In this document: positions 1-7,753 of the stretch, piece after piece
Layout: every line of letters starts with the position of its first letter
Position numbering within the stretch: the first letter of the stretch is position 1
Origin: Shinella sp. H4-D48
GTDB taxonomy: Bacteria; Pseudomonadota; Alphaproteobacteria; Rhizobiales; Rhizobiaceae
Reading direction: 5' to 3'
Assembly (NCBI RefSeq): GCF_022637395.1
Contig: NZ_CP093338.1
Location: forward strand, 124,001-188,000
Length of the DNA: 64,000 bases
The notes under the pieces: generated by a model
Seen by the model: only the letters and a program-made list of their open reading frames with translations
Told to the model about the DNA's origin: nothing
Databases searched by the model: none
Program-made: the position numbers and the translations under genes

Positions 1-185
1 ATCTCGACAAGCTGACCAACGTCTGGATCGCCACGACGGACCAGGATGCCGAGCTCGTCGCCCGCTCGCAGGCCGGCGTCGAAGATCCCGCCTACATCCC
101 GGGGCCCTACTCGCCCTTCTCCGAGACGAACCTCGACAAGTTCGCAACTTGGTACATCGAACGGATGCGTGCCCATGGATACTAG
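1..185 (+). CDS. Rieske ring-hydroxylating-type oxygenase, C-terminal end (betaine demethylase alpha subunit), partial
   Basis: Only the last 60 or so codons are present, read in frame 3 from base 3 to the TAG at 183-185. The tail contains VEDPAYIPGPYSP and ends WYIERMRAHGY, which resembles the C-termini of glycine betaine/stachydrine demethylase oxygenases (GbcA/Stc2 group). These enzymes use a Rieske centre and mononuclear iron to remove N-methyl groups from quaternary amines as formaldehyde. The Rieske and iron-binding parts lie outside the window. The next gene, its probable electron donor, starts inside this gene's last 11 bases. The assignment rests on the tail and on the neighbour; substrate is inferred. 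Confidence 0.72.
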   Translation, partial: LDKLTNVWIATTDQDAELVARSQAGVEDPAYIPGPYSPFSETNLDKFATWYIERMRAHGY

Positions 186-1260
186 GAGCGATATTCTGCC
201 GGCCGAGCGCGCGCACCACGCCCCCCTCTGGAGGCGGGAAACGGACGAGGAACTCGTCTGCATCGACATCCATCAGGAAACGCACGACGTGAAGACCTTC
301 ACCTTTGCGTCGCCAGAGGGAAAACGCTTCGCCTTCGAGGCCGGACAGTATTTCCTGTTCGACCTTGACGTGGCGGGCGAAATGGAAAGCCGATGCTACA
401 GCATTTCCTCCTCCCCAGCGCGGAGCCATGCGTTCTCGATTACGGTGAAACGCGTTGCCGGCGGGAGGATATCCAATTGGCTGCACGACAACCTCATGGT
501 CCACTCGAAGGTGAAGGCGAATGGGCCGCTCGGTCATTTCATCCGGCCCAATGCGCGCAAATATCTCTTCCTCTCCGGCGGTTCGGGCATCACTCCTGTC
601 ATGTCGATGCTGCGCGACATCGCCGATACTTGCGAGCCCGCCGATATTGTCTTCCTGCATGCCTCGCGCAGCCCGAAGGATCTGATCTTCCGCGAAGAGC
701 TGACATGGCTGGCGGAACGCGTGAAGGGTTTGCGCCTCCACTTCCTGCCGGAAACGGTGATGGGCGAGGCACATTGGCCCGGCCTGACAGGGCGCATCTC
801 CCCGGACTACATGAAGCTTGCCGTTCCCGACCTTGCCGAACGCATCGTGCTGTGCTGTGGCCCTGCACCGTTCATGGCGGCTGCGCGCGCGATCGCAGCG
901 GAGCTTGGAGTTCCCTCGGCCAACTATCTCGAGGAGAGTTTCGACGCTGCGGTCATCGATGACATCGACCTTCCGGTCGTGACCGAAGCGGCGACGCGCA
1001 GCTTTCAGGTCTCCTTCGCCAAGCAGTCGCGGGAGATTGCGGTATCAGGCGACCAGACAATACTCTCCTGCGCCAAGAAGGCGGGCGTGAAACTGCCGTC
1101 GTCCTGCTCCAACGGCGTGTGCGGAACCTGCAAGTCCAAGCTGATCTCCGGTAGCGTGGACATGAACCACAATGGCGGCATCCGACAGCGAGAGATCGAT
1201 GCCGGCCTCTTCCTGCCCTGCTGCTCGAAACCCCTCAGCGATCTCGTCATCGACAGATAG
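175..1260 (+). CDS. Hybrid FAD/2Fe-2S NADH oxidoreductase, electron donor to the Rieske demethylase (GbcB/Stc-type)
   Basis: 361 residues from the ATG at 175, chosen because it gives a normal family start overlapping the upstream stop; a longer in-frame reading from 46 would be antisense-free but lies inside the oxygenase gene. A ferredoxin-reductase FAD/NAD domain comes first (RCYS FAD motif at residues 73-76, GGSGITP nucleotide loop near residue 145). A plant-type 2Fe-2S ferredoxin follows, with Cys 311, 316, 319 (C-x4-C-x2-C) and a last Cys near 349. It passes electrons from NADH to the partner oxygenase in the cytoplasm. Coupled translation with the oxygenase supports a two-component demethylase. 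Substrate (proline betaine versus glycine betaine) is inferred from neighbours. Confidence 0.88.
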   Translation: MDTRSDILPAERAHHAPLWRRETDEELVCIDIHQETHDVKTFTFASPEGKRFAFEAGQYFLFDLDVAGEMESRCYSISSSPARSHAFSITVKRVAGGRISNWLHDNLMVHSKVKANGPLGHFIRPNARKYLFLSGGSGITPVMSMLRDIADTCEPADIVFLHASRSPKDLIFREELTWLAERVKGLRLHFLPETVMGEAHWPGLTGRISPDYMKLAVPDLAERIVLCCGPAPFMAAARAIAAELGVPSANYLEESFDAAVIDDIDLPVVTEAATRSFQVSFAKQSREIAVSGDQTILSCAKKAGVKLPSSCSNGVCGTCKSKLISGSVDMNHNGGIRQREIDAGLFLPCCSKPLSDLVIDR

Positions 1261-1277
1261 GGACAGCGGTCGGACGG

Positions 1278-1868
1278 TTAGGGCAACAATGCCCAGAAGG
1301 CGAAGAGTGGCTTTTCGCCCGAGCGCATGGCGTGGCGAATGCCGGGCGGATTGTAGAAGGTCCCGCCCACACCCGGCGAAAACCAGCCGGAATCGCCATG
1401 CCGGAATTCACCGTCCGACATGACGAGATAGGTTTCTTCCGGCGCGTGATCGTGATCGGGATAGCGCACATGCGGCGCCAGCAGGCTTACGCCCAGCCAG
1501 ATATCCGCCCGGTCCTCAAGCCCACCGGGGCCGACGATCATGGTATTGGCATGCCCCGATGGGAAATTATCGCTTGCAGTTTCATCAAATTGCGGGCGGC
1601 TCTTCCATTCCAGCAACGGCTCCAGCGCTCTGAACCGTTCCAGCAGACGAGCAAACGGCGGTCGATCGCATCCTGCCGAAAGGGCATCCTCCAGATAAGG
1701 CTCGCAGACCGGCAGCCGCCGGCCGATGTCCTGCCGCTCCGGATGAGGCACCTTCGATGCCGCGACGATCCGCTTGATCGACGCGCGCCCCAGCGCGTCC
1801 GTCACCCGGTCATCGAAGGCGTCGAAGATGGCATCGAGGAAGCCCTGCAGGACATCGCTGCGCGCCAT
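1278..1868 (-). CDS. Dimethylsulfoniopropionate (DMSP) lyase-family cupin protein
   Basis: 196 residues. The C-terminal half is a cupin: motif one HDHAPEETY places His139, His141, Glu145 and Tyr147, and motif two PPGIRH places His179, matching the metal-binding set of the DddQ/DddL-type DMSP lyases, and the length is that of DddQ-type proteins. Such enzymes cleave DMSP to dimethyl sulfide and acrylate. It starts two bases after the stop of the N-methylproline demethylase gene, so the two are probably co-translated. In this betaine cluster the true substrate may be DMSP or a related onium compound; family membership is clear, lyase activity is not shown. Confidence 0.75.
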   Translation of the reverse strand: MARSDVLQGFLDAIFDAFDDRVTDALGRASIKRIVAASKVPHPERQDIGRRLPVCEPYLEDALSAGCDRPPFARLLERFRALEPLLEWKSRPQFDETASDNFPSGHANTMIVGPGGLEDRADIWLGVSLLAPHVRYPDHDHAPEETYLVMSDGEFRHGDSGWFSPGVGGTFYNPPGIRHAMRSGEKPLFAFWALLP

Positions 1869-1870
1869 GA

Positions 1871-3907
1871 TCAGAGATCCTTTGCCAGACGCAGGGCGTC
1901 GTAGATCGCGGCATGGGTGTTGCGTGCAGCAACCGCATCGCCGATCCGGAAGAGCTGGTAGGTGCCGTCAGGGTTGCGCTGTACGGTCTGAGGCGCTCCT
2001 GCGACGAGGTCGTTATAGGAAACTTCGCCGAGATTGCTCGAACCGGGCTTCAGCTCGAAATAGAGGTCATCAAGCGGAATGGTGCCGTGGTTGACGACGA
2101 TCTGGTCCACCGTGCGCTGCCGCGAGACGCCGCCGTAATCGCTGCCGACATGGGCGATGATCTGGTTGCCGCTCTTTTCGGCCGCCTCGAGCCTATACGT
2201 GACGGTGAAGGTCGTATCGAGCGTCTGCAACGAGCGCATATAGGGCACGAGGTTCATGGCCATCACTTCGGGCGCGAAGGAGCGGTCGGGCGTCATGATC
2301 TCGACCTTGCCACCGGCCTTGGCGATGAACTCGGCGGCCTGCAAACCCGCATGGTCGCCAGCATCGTCATAGACGAGCACATTGGTGCCCGGCTTAACAT
2401 CGCCGGAAATGATATCCCAGGAGGAAACGACCAGTTCGTTGCCTTTCGACAGCACATCCGTATGCGGCAGGCCACCCGTAGCGATGATCACGACATCCGG
2501 CTTCTCCGCCGTGATCGTCTCGGCATCCGCCCAGGTGTTGAAGTGGAAGGTGACACCCAGCTTCTCGCACTGGCTCATGCGCCAGTCGATGATGCCGATC
2601 ATCTCGCGGCGACGCTCGCTCTGCGCCGTCAGCCGGATCTGGCCGCCGGCATTGTTCGCAGCTTCGAAGATAACGACGTCATGGCCGCGTTCGGCCGAGA
2701 CACGCGCGGCCTCCAGCCCGGCCGGGCCGGCGCCGACGATGACGACCTTCCTGCGTGCCGCCGACTTTGGAATGACATGCGGCATCGTCTCTTCGCGGCC
2801 GGTCGCAGCATTGTGGATGCAGAAGGCCAAGCCGCCCTGATAGATGCGATCAAGACAGTAGTTCGCCCCGACGCAGGGCCGGATGTCGTCCTCACGTTTT
2901 TCGATGATCTTGCGCAGGATATGCGGGTCGGTCATGTGCGCACGCGTCATGCCGATCATGTCGACCTTGCCTGTCGCGATGGCATGGCGTGCGGTGGCCA
3001 CATCCTGGATCTTGGCCGCATGGAAGGTCGGGAACTTCGTAGCGGCGCGCACATCGCCGGCGAAATCCAGATGCGGCGCACTTGCCATGCCCTGGATCGG
3101 GATAACGTCCGTCAGGCCCGGATCGGTATCGATATGACCGCGGATGACGTTGAGGTAGTCGATCAGGCCGCTTTCCTTGAGGCGACGGGAGATTTCGAGG
3201 CCCTCGGCCTTTCCGGTCCCGCCGGGAAGACATTCGTCGGCGGTGTAGCGCACGCCGAGAATGAAATCGTCGCCCACCCGCTCGCGCATCGCCTTGAACA
3301 CGTCGAGACAGAAACGCAGACGGTTGTCGAGCGAACCGCCATAGGGGCCGTCCAGCTCATTGGTCAGCGGCGAATTGAACTGGTCGATCAGGTGGCCGTA
3401 AGCCTCCAGTTCCACCCCGTCCATGCCGCCGGCCTTCATACGCTCGGCCGCATCGGCGAAGTCCTTGATGATGCGCGTGATATCCCAGTCTTCCAGCTTC
3501 TTCGGAAACGCACGGTGCGCGGCTTCACGATGATGCGACGGCGCCACGACAGGCAGCCAGTCGCCCTTGTCCCAGCGCGTGCGGCGGCCGAGATGGGTAA
3601 GCTGGATCATGATCGCCGCACCCTCTTCATGTACGGCATCGGTCATCTCGCGGATCCACGGAACGATCTCGTCCTTGTACGCCAGCAGGTTGTTGAAGAC
3701 CGGCGGACTATCCTTGGACACCGCGGCGGAACCGGCCGTCATCGTCATCGCGACGCCGCCCTTCGCGCGTTCGACCGTATAGGCACGGTAGCGGCCCTTC
3801 GGCATGCCATCCTCGGGATAGGCTGGCTCGTGCGAGGTGACGATGATGCGATTGCGGAGAGTCAGATGCTTCAGCTGATACGGCTGGAGCAGAGGATCGT
3901 TCGACAT
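1871..3907 (-). CDS. N-methylproline demethylase-like FMN/Fe-S/FAD oxidoreductase (StcD/HpbA type)
   Basis: 678 residues, the usual size for the trimethylamine dehydrogenase/2,4-dienoyl-CoA reductase family. Residues 1 to about 340 form an old-yellow-enzyme TIM barrel (LTHLGRR, YGGSLDNR). An iron-sulfur loop follows at 345-363. A C-terminal FAD/NAD domain starts at VVIVGAGPAGLEAA. The likely reaction is oxidative demethylation of N-methylproline (or dimethylglycine/N-methylhydroxyproline), the step after the Rieske enzyme. The loop reads C345-V-G-A-N-Y-C351 with a last Cys at 363, so one of the four cluster cysteines of trimethylamine dehydrogenase is Ala348. The gene is divergent from a TetR regulator. 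The large reading frame on the other strand is a shadow. Confidence 0.85.
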   Translation of the reverse strand: MSNDPLLQPYQLKHLTLRNRIIVTSHEPAYPEDGMPKGRYRAYTVERAKGGVAMTMTAGSAAVSKDSPPVFNNLLAYKDEIVPWIREMTDAVHEEGAAIMIQLTHLGRRTRWDKGDWLPVVAPSHHREAAHRAFPKKLEDWDITRIIKDFADAAERMKAGGMDGVELEAYGHLIDQFNSPLTNELDGPYGGSLDNRLRFCLDVFKAMRERVGDDFILGVRYTADECLPGGTGKAEGLEISRRLKESGLIDYLNVIRGHIDTDPGLTDVIPIQGMASAPHLDFAGDVRAATKFPTFHAAKIQDVATARHAIATGKVDMIGMTRAHMTDPHILRKIIEKREDDIRPCVGANYCLDRIYQGGLAFCIHNAATGREETMPHVIPKSAARRKVVIVGAGPAGLEAARVSAERGHDVVIFEAANNAGGQIRLTAQSERRREMIGIIDWRMSQCEKLGVTFHFNTWADAETITAEKPDVVIIATGGLPHTDVLSKGNELVVSSWDIISGDVKPGTNVLVYDDAGDHAGLQAAEFIAKAGGKVEIMTPDRSFAPEVMAMNLVPYMRSLQTLDTTFTVTYRLEAAEKSGNQIIAHVGSDYGGVSRQRTVDQIVVNHGTIPLDDLYFELKPGSSNLGEVSYNDLVAGAPQTVQRNPDGTYQLFRIGDAVAARNTHAAIYDALRLAKDL

Positions 3908-3953
3908 GCGCCGGGCTCCGGTCTGGTGGGGGATTACGCTGAAAGCTAAACCG

Positions 3954-4018
3954 AAATGTACACAAGCGTCAATATTATCTGACAGTCAGGTTCGGGTAAT
4001 TGACATAGATGTACATTT
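3954..4018. promoter_or_regulatory. Divergent promoter/operator with long inverted repeat
   Basis: Two 20-base arms, 3954-3973 and 3999-4018, are inverted copies matching at 15 of 20 positions: AAATGTACA, five unmatched bases, GTCAAT. The arms contain TTGACG (leftward) and TTGACA (rightward), so a -35 element for each divergent gene lies within each arm. It is the likely operator of the adjacent TetR-type protein, controlling itself and the demethylase gene. Confidence 0.6.
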
Positions 4019-4056
4019 TTCTTGCCCCGAAGACGCGAATTTGCTAGGGGAATTCC

Positions 4057-4686
4057 ATGGAACAGGCGACCACTGACAGCGGCTGGCGTGGCTCCCAGGA
4101 GGGATGGCTGGAGGCCGCCTATGAAGCGCTGCTCGAGTCCGGCGTTGAATCGGTCAAGATCCTGCCGCTTGCCAAGCGACTCAGTCTCTCCCGCACCAGC
4201 TTCTACTGGTTCTTCAAGGACCGGGAAGAATTGCTCGACGCGCTGATTGCGCGCTGGAGGGACAAGAACACCGGCAATCTCGTAAAACAGTCCGAGGCTT
4301 ATGCGGAGACGCTCGCCGAAGCGATGCTCAATGTCTTCGATTGCTGGCTGAACAAGGATCTGTTCGACTCCCAGTTCGAATTCGCCGTTCGCAGCTGGGC
4401 TTTGCAATCGCCCGATATCCTTGCGGAGGTGCACGCCGCCGACCAGACACGAATGGAAGCGCTGCGCCGAATGTTCGTGCGCTTCGGCCACGAGGAAGGC
4501 CCCGCCGACGTTCGCGCGCGCACCACCTATCTGGTCCAGATCGGCTACATCTCAATGCAATCACGTGAGGATATCGCGCTGCGCATGAAGCGCATCCCCG
4601 AATATATCGCAATCTATACCGGCGAGGTTCCGCAACAGCGGGAACTCGACCGCTTCTTCGCGCGCCATGGATACAAACCGGAGTGA
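4057..4686 (+). CDS. TetR/AcrR-family transcriptional regulator
   Basis: 209 residues with an N-terminal three-helix DNA-binding domain (about residues 15-60, including LSLSRTSFYWFFKDREELL, the TetR recognition helix and following helix). The C-terminal ligand domain is not recognisable by eye. It has a good ribosome site (TAGGGG) before the ATG. It is divergent from the N-methylproline demethylase gene and shares the inverted-repeat promoter at 3954-4018, so it probably senses a betaine or N-methylated amino acid. Its stop lies inside the first codons of the downstream reductase gene, so the two are translationally coupled. Confidence 0.88.
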   Translation: MEQATTDSGWRGSQEGWLEAAYEALLESGVESVKILPLAKRLSLSRTSFYWFFKDREELLDALIARWRDKNTGNLVKQSEAYAETLAEAMLNVFDCWLNKDLFDSQFEFAVRSWALQSPDILAEVHAADQTRMEALRRMFVRFGHEEGPADVRARTTYLVQIGYISMQSREDIALRMKRIPEYIAIYTGEVPQQRELDRFFARHGYKPE

Positions 4687-5494
4687 AAGCAGGGTGGAAC
4701 AGGGCAAGGACCTGAGAATCGGTATTATCGGCGGGGCCGGCTGGCTGGGCGGCGCTATGGCCGCCGCTATGCTGGACGCGGGTGTCGTCGCCCCGGAGAA
4801 CCTTACCCTCTCCTACCGCACCATGCGGCCGGACCGTTTCTCCCGCGCCTTCTGGACAAAAGACAACCAGGCCCTCGCCGACCGCTCCGACATCATCATC
4901 CTCTCCATCCGCCCGGTCGACTGGCAGGACCTGACCATGACGGCAGAGGGCAAACTCGTGATTTCCGTGATGGCCGGCATCCGCCTCGCAGCACTTGGCA
5001 ACCGCCACCGCACACACAGAGCCGTCCGCGCCTTGCCGAATGCCGCCGCAGAAGCCCGCAAATCCTATACGCCATGGCTCGCGGCCGACGGGATTGATGA
5101 TGCCGATCGCGCGGTCATCAGGGCGATCTTTGACGCCTGTGGCGTGCAGGACGAGGTGCAAAGCGAAGCGGAGATCGACTATCTCACAGGCCTCACAGGC
5201 TCCGGCCCGGCGTTTCCCGCGCTTCTCGCGGACGCCATGATGGCCGATGCCATTTCAAGGGGTCTCGACCCGCGCGTCGCACGCCGCGCGGTCAACATGC
5301 TTCTGGTCGGTGCCGGCCGGATGTTGGAGCAACGCAACGACTGTCCAACTGAAACGGTAAAGACCTTTCTCGATTATCGCGGCACCACCGCTGCCGCCAT
5401 CGAGACGATGACAAGCGCGGGGTTTCGAGCCGCCGTCGCGCAGGGTCTAGCTGCGGCCTATGAGAAATCACTGCATCTGGGAGATGCCTCCTAG
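4667..5494 (+). CDS. Pyrroline-5-carboxylate reductase-family protein (ProC-like)
   Basis: 275 residues. An N-terminal Rossmann domain begins IGIIGGAGWLGGAMA, and the C-terminal dimer domain contains LTGLTGSGPAFPALL, the conserved ProC signature region. ProC reduces 1-pyrroline-5-carboxylate to proline with NAD(P)H. Its place in a betaine cluster, translationally coupled to the TetR gene, suggests a cluster-specific imine reductase rather than the housekeeping ProC, perhaps recycling a cyclic imine made during proline-betaine breakdown. That role is inference. Confidence 0.75.
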   Translation: MDTNRSESRVEQGKDLRIGIIGGAGWLGGAMAAAMLDAGVVAPENLTLSYRTMRPDRFSRAFWTKDNQALADRSDIIILSIRPVDWQDLTMTAEGKLVISVMAGIRLAALGNRHRTHRAVRALPNAAAEARKSYTPWLAADGIDDADRAVIRAIFDACGVQDEVQSEAEIDYLTGLTGSGPAFPALLADAMMADAISRGLDPRVARRAVNMLLVGAGRMLEQRNDCPTETVKTFLDYRGTTAAAIETMTSAGFRAAVAQGLAAAYEKSLHLGDAS

Positions 5495-5558
5495 CAACGC
5501 AGGATACGGGCCAAAGCGGCGGCCCGCACAGAAGATGCCGCAAACAAAGGGAACCACA

Positions 5559-6560
5559 ATGAAGAAACTGCTCGCATCAACCTGTTTGACACTCGGTATT
5601 TTCGCCGCGGCCTCCGGCGCCAGTGCCGCGGAATGCGGCGATGTCACCATCGCCAGCATGAACTGGCAAAGTGCCGAGGTGATCTCCAACCTCGACAAGA
5701 TTATTTTGAACGCCGGCTATGGCTGCAATGCCGATATCACGATCGGCGACACCGTACCGACGATCACGTCGATGGCCGAAAAGGGCCAGCCGGACATCGC
5801 CCCCGAAGCCTGGATCGATCTTTTGCCCGACGTCGTCAAGAAGGGCACGGATGAGGGCCGCATCGTGCAGGTCGGCTCGCCGCTACCGGATGGCGGCGTA
5901 CAAGGCTGGTGGATCCCGCAATATGTCGCGGAAGCCCACCCTGACATCAAGACGATCCCGGATCTCCTGAAGCATCCCGATCTGTTCCCGGACAACGAAG
6001 ACAAGAGCAAGGGCGCCATCCTCAACGGTCCGCAGGGCTGGGGCGGCACGGTCGTCACTTCGCAGCTCTTCAAGGCTTTCGACGGCGAAAAGCTCGGCTG
6101 GAAGCTTGTCGACACGGGCTCGGCAGCCGGTCTCGACGGCTCGATGGCCAAGGCCTACGAGCGCAAGGAGAATTTCGTCGCCTACTATTGGGCGCCGACG
6201 GCGCTTCTCGGCAAATACCAGATGGTCCGCCTCGCGGAAGGCGTCGACAACGATGCGGCCGAGTGGAAGCGCTGCAACACCGTCGAAGCCTGCCCGGACC
6301 CGAAGCCGAATGGCTGGCCGGTGGACACGATCGTCACGCTGGTCGCCAAGCCGTTTTCCGAGCGTGTCGGCCCTGAGGTCATGGACTATCTCAACAAGCG
6401 CTCCTGGAGCAACGACACCATCAACAAGCTGATGGCCTGGATGACCGACAATCAGGCGAGCGGCGAGGACGGCGCCAAGCACTTCCTCTCCGAAAACAAG
6501 GATACCTGGAAAGCCTGGGTCACGCCGGAAGCCGCCGAAAAGATCGAAGCGTCGCTCTGA
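5559..6560 (+). CDS. Glycine betaine/proline betaine ABC transporter substrate-binding protein (OpuAC family)
   Basis: 333 residues from the ATG at 5559, which starts a clear Sec signal peptide (MKKLLAS, hydrophobic core, cleavage after GASAA). A longer in-frame reading from 5460 would bury this signal. The mature part is an OpuAC-type binding protein (MNWQSAEVISN near the start, PEAWIDLLPD, AYYWAP), the class that holds quaternary amines in an aromatic cage. It sits 64 bases after the ProC-like gene and is followed by a strong terminator. No permease or ATPase gene is adjacent, so it must use a transporter encoded elsewhere. Confidence 0.88.
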   Translation: MKKLLASTCLTLGIFAAASGASAAECGDVTIASMNWQSAEVISNLDKIILNAGYGCNADITIGDTVPTITSMAEKGQPDIAPEAWIDLLPDVVKKGTDEGRIVQVGSPLPDGGVQGWWIPQYVAEAHPDIKTIPDLLKHPDLFPDNEDKSKGAILNGPQGWGGTVVTSQLFKAFDGEKLGWKLVDTGSAAGLDGSMAKAYERKENFVAYYWAPTALLGKYQMVRLAEGVDNDAAEWKRCNTVEACPDPKPNGWPVDTIVTLVAKPFSERVGPEVMDYLNKRSWSNDTINKLMAWMTDNQASGEDGAKHFLSENKDTWKAWVTPEAAEKIEASL

Positions 6561-6576
6561 CGGTACCTCGTCAATG

Positions 6577-6610
6577 AAACGTGCGATGCGCACTGCGCAT
6601 CGCACGTTTT
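6577..6610 (+). terminator. Rho-independent terminator of the betaine-binding protein gene
   Basis: A perfect 15-base stem (6577-6591 with 6595-6609) closes a three-base loop and ends in TTTT. It begins 17 bases after the stop codon. Confidence 0.88.
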
Positions 6611-6974
6611 CCGCAACCCATGAGATGGTGTTCACCGCTGCGTCGACGTTACCGCCGAACATATCCTGACATATGAGTCGGCGCGTTTACCGCCACAGAC
6701 AGCAGAATCATTGCCAGCCTGAAGGCAGACAGATTATTTTCATTACGCAGGAGTGGGTGGCTGGCGGCTGAATGTGGCGTCAGGCCCTTGCGGCGATGGC
6801 TTACTCATCCCCTGGCTCGCCCCGCCAAACGACCCGCTACAGACGTTTTCGCGCGGCATTAGCGCTGCGCACGCCGGTGAATTGTGGCGCGTCATGCTTC
6901 GCGCCAGCCAGGCCTGAAATTAACCATTTGTTAACCATTTCACCGCTACACAAAGCTACCGAAAATTAACCAAG
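6611..6974. other. Intergenic region upstream of minC
   Basis: No convincing gene is present. A short rightward reading frame at 6772-6969 lacks a ribosome site and family features. The last 60 bases carry a CtrA-type box and a further TTAACC half-site at 6966-6971, so this is mainly the minCDE promoter region. Confidence 0.5.
6920..6936 (+). promoter_or_regulatory. CtrA-type binding box upstream of minCDE
   Basis: The sequence TTAACCATTTGTTAACC fits the full CtrA consensus TTAA-N7-TTAA(C). It lies 39 bases before the minC start codon, with another TTAACC half-site next to the start. CtrA is the alphaproteobacterial cell-cycle master regulator and is known to act on min genes in Sinorhizobium. 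Confidence 0.65.
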
Positions 6975-7724
6975 ATGACTGACGTGTTAACTCAACCCCG
7001 GCCGATCCGCCTCAAGGGGCGGTCCTTCCTTGCGCTTGCGCTGACCCCGGAGCTGCCCGTTGCGGACTGGCTGGTGCGCCTTGACGATCTTGCGGCCCGT
7101 TCGGCCGGCTTCTTCCTTCGTCGTCCGGTCGTTCTGGATATCGATGGCCTCGATATCGACCGTCAGGAACTGCGCGAACTCGTCGAGCAATTGTCGTCCC
7201 GCAATGTCCGCGTGATGGGCATCGAAGGCGCGCGCACCTCCCAGCTTGGCCCCGACATGCCGCCGGCGATGACCGACGGCCGCCCGGCGGCCGATTTCGA
7301 AGCCCCTGCCGAATCGGAGAAGGCGGACAAGCATGCGATCGACTCGGTCGAGAGCGCGGCACCGGTCCCCGCTCATCAACAGTCGGTTACTGCGGCGCCA
7401 TCCCTGATCGTGTCCCGCACGGTACGATCCGGCCAGTCGATCTTCTTTCCCGAGGGTGACGTGACCATCGTCGGTTCGGTCGGTTCCGGCGCCGAAGTCG
7501 TGGCGGGCGGCTCGATCCACGTCTACGGCGCACTGCGCGGCCGGGCGATGGCGGGCTCCACAGGCAATGCCGAGGCACGCATCTTCTGCCGCAAGCTGGA
7601 AGCGGAACTCATCGCAATCGACGGCTTCTACAAGACCGCCGAAGACATGGAACCCGAACTGCGCGGCAAGGCCGGGCAGATCTGGCTCGAAGGCGAAACA
7701 ATCAAGGCCGCGATACTCGGCTGA
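6975..7724 (+). CDS. minC: Septum site-determining protein MinC
   Basis: 249 residues. The C-terminal third is the MinC beta-helix domain (SIFFPEGDVTIVGSVGSGAE, then GGSIHVYGALRGRA and ARIFCRKLEAELIAIDG). The N-terminal domain, about residues 10-100, binds FtsZ; a charged linker near 95-140 joins the two. MinC blocks FtsZ ring assembly away from mid-cell when recruited to the membrane by MinD. It heads the minCDE operon, 29 bases before minD. Expression is probably cell-cycle controlled through the CtrA box upstream. Confidence 0.95.
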   Translation: MTDVLTQPRPIRLKGRSFLALALTPELPVADWLVRLDDLAARSAGFFLRRPVVLDIDGLDIDRQELRELVEQLSSRNVRVMGIEGARTSQLGPDMPPAMTDGRPAADFEAPAESEKADKHAIDSVESAAPVPAHQQSVTAAPSLIVSRTVRSGQSIFFPEGDVTIVGSVGSGAEVVAGGSIHVYGALRGRAMAGSTGNAEARIFCRKLEAELIAIDGFYKTAEDMEPELRGKAGQIWLEGETIKAAILG

Positions 7725-7753
7725 ACACGAATTCCTATGGACTGGAGAGGTAT

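Noticed and set aside
1913-3949. 678-residue rightward reading frame, same length as the demethylase
   Set aside because: It is antisense to a clear N-methylproline demethylase; high GC at third positions keeps the opposite frame open. No family features or ribosome site.
4328-5161. 277-residue leftward frame over the tetR/proC-like junction
   Set aside because: Antisense to two genes with clear motifs and coupled translation.
6772-6969. 65-residue frame upstream of minC
   Set aside because: No ribosome site, no recognisable features, and it overlaps the CtrA box; more likely promoter DNA.
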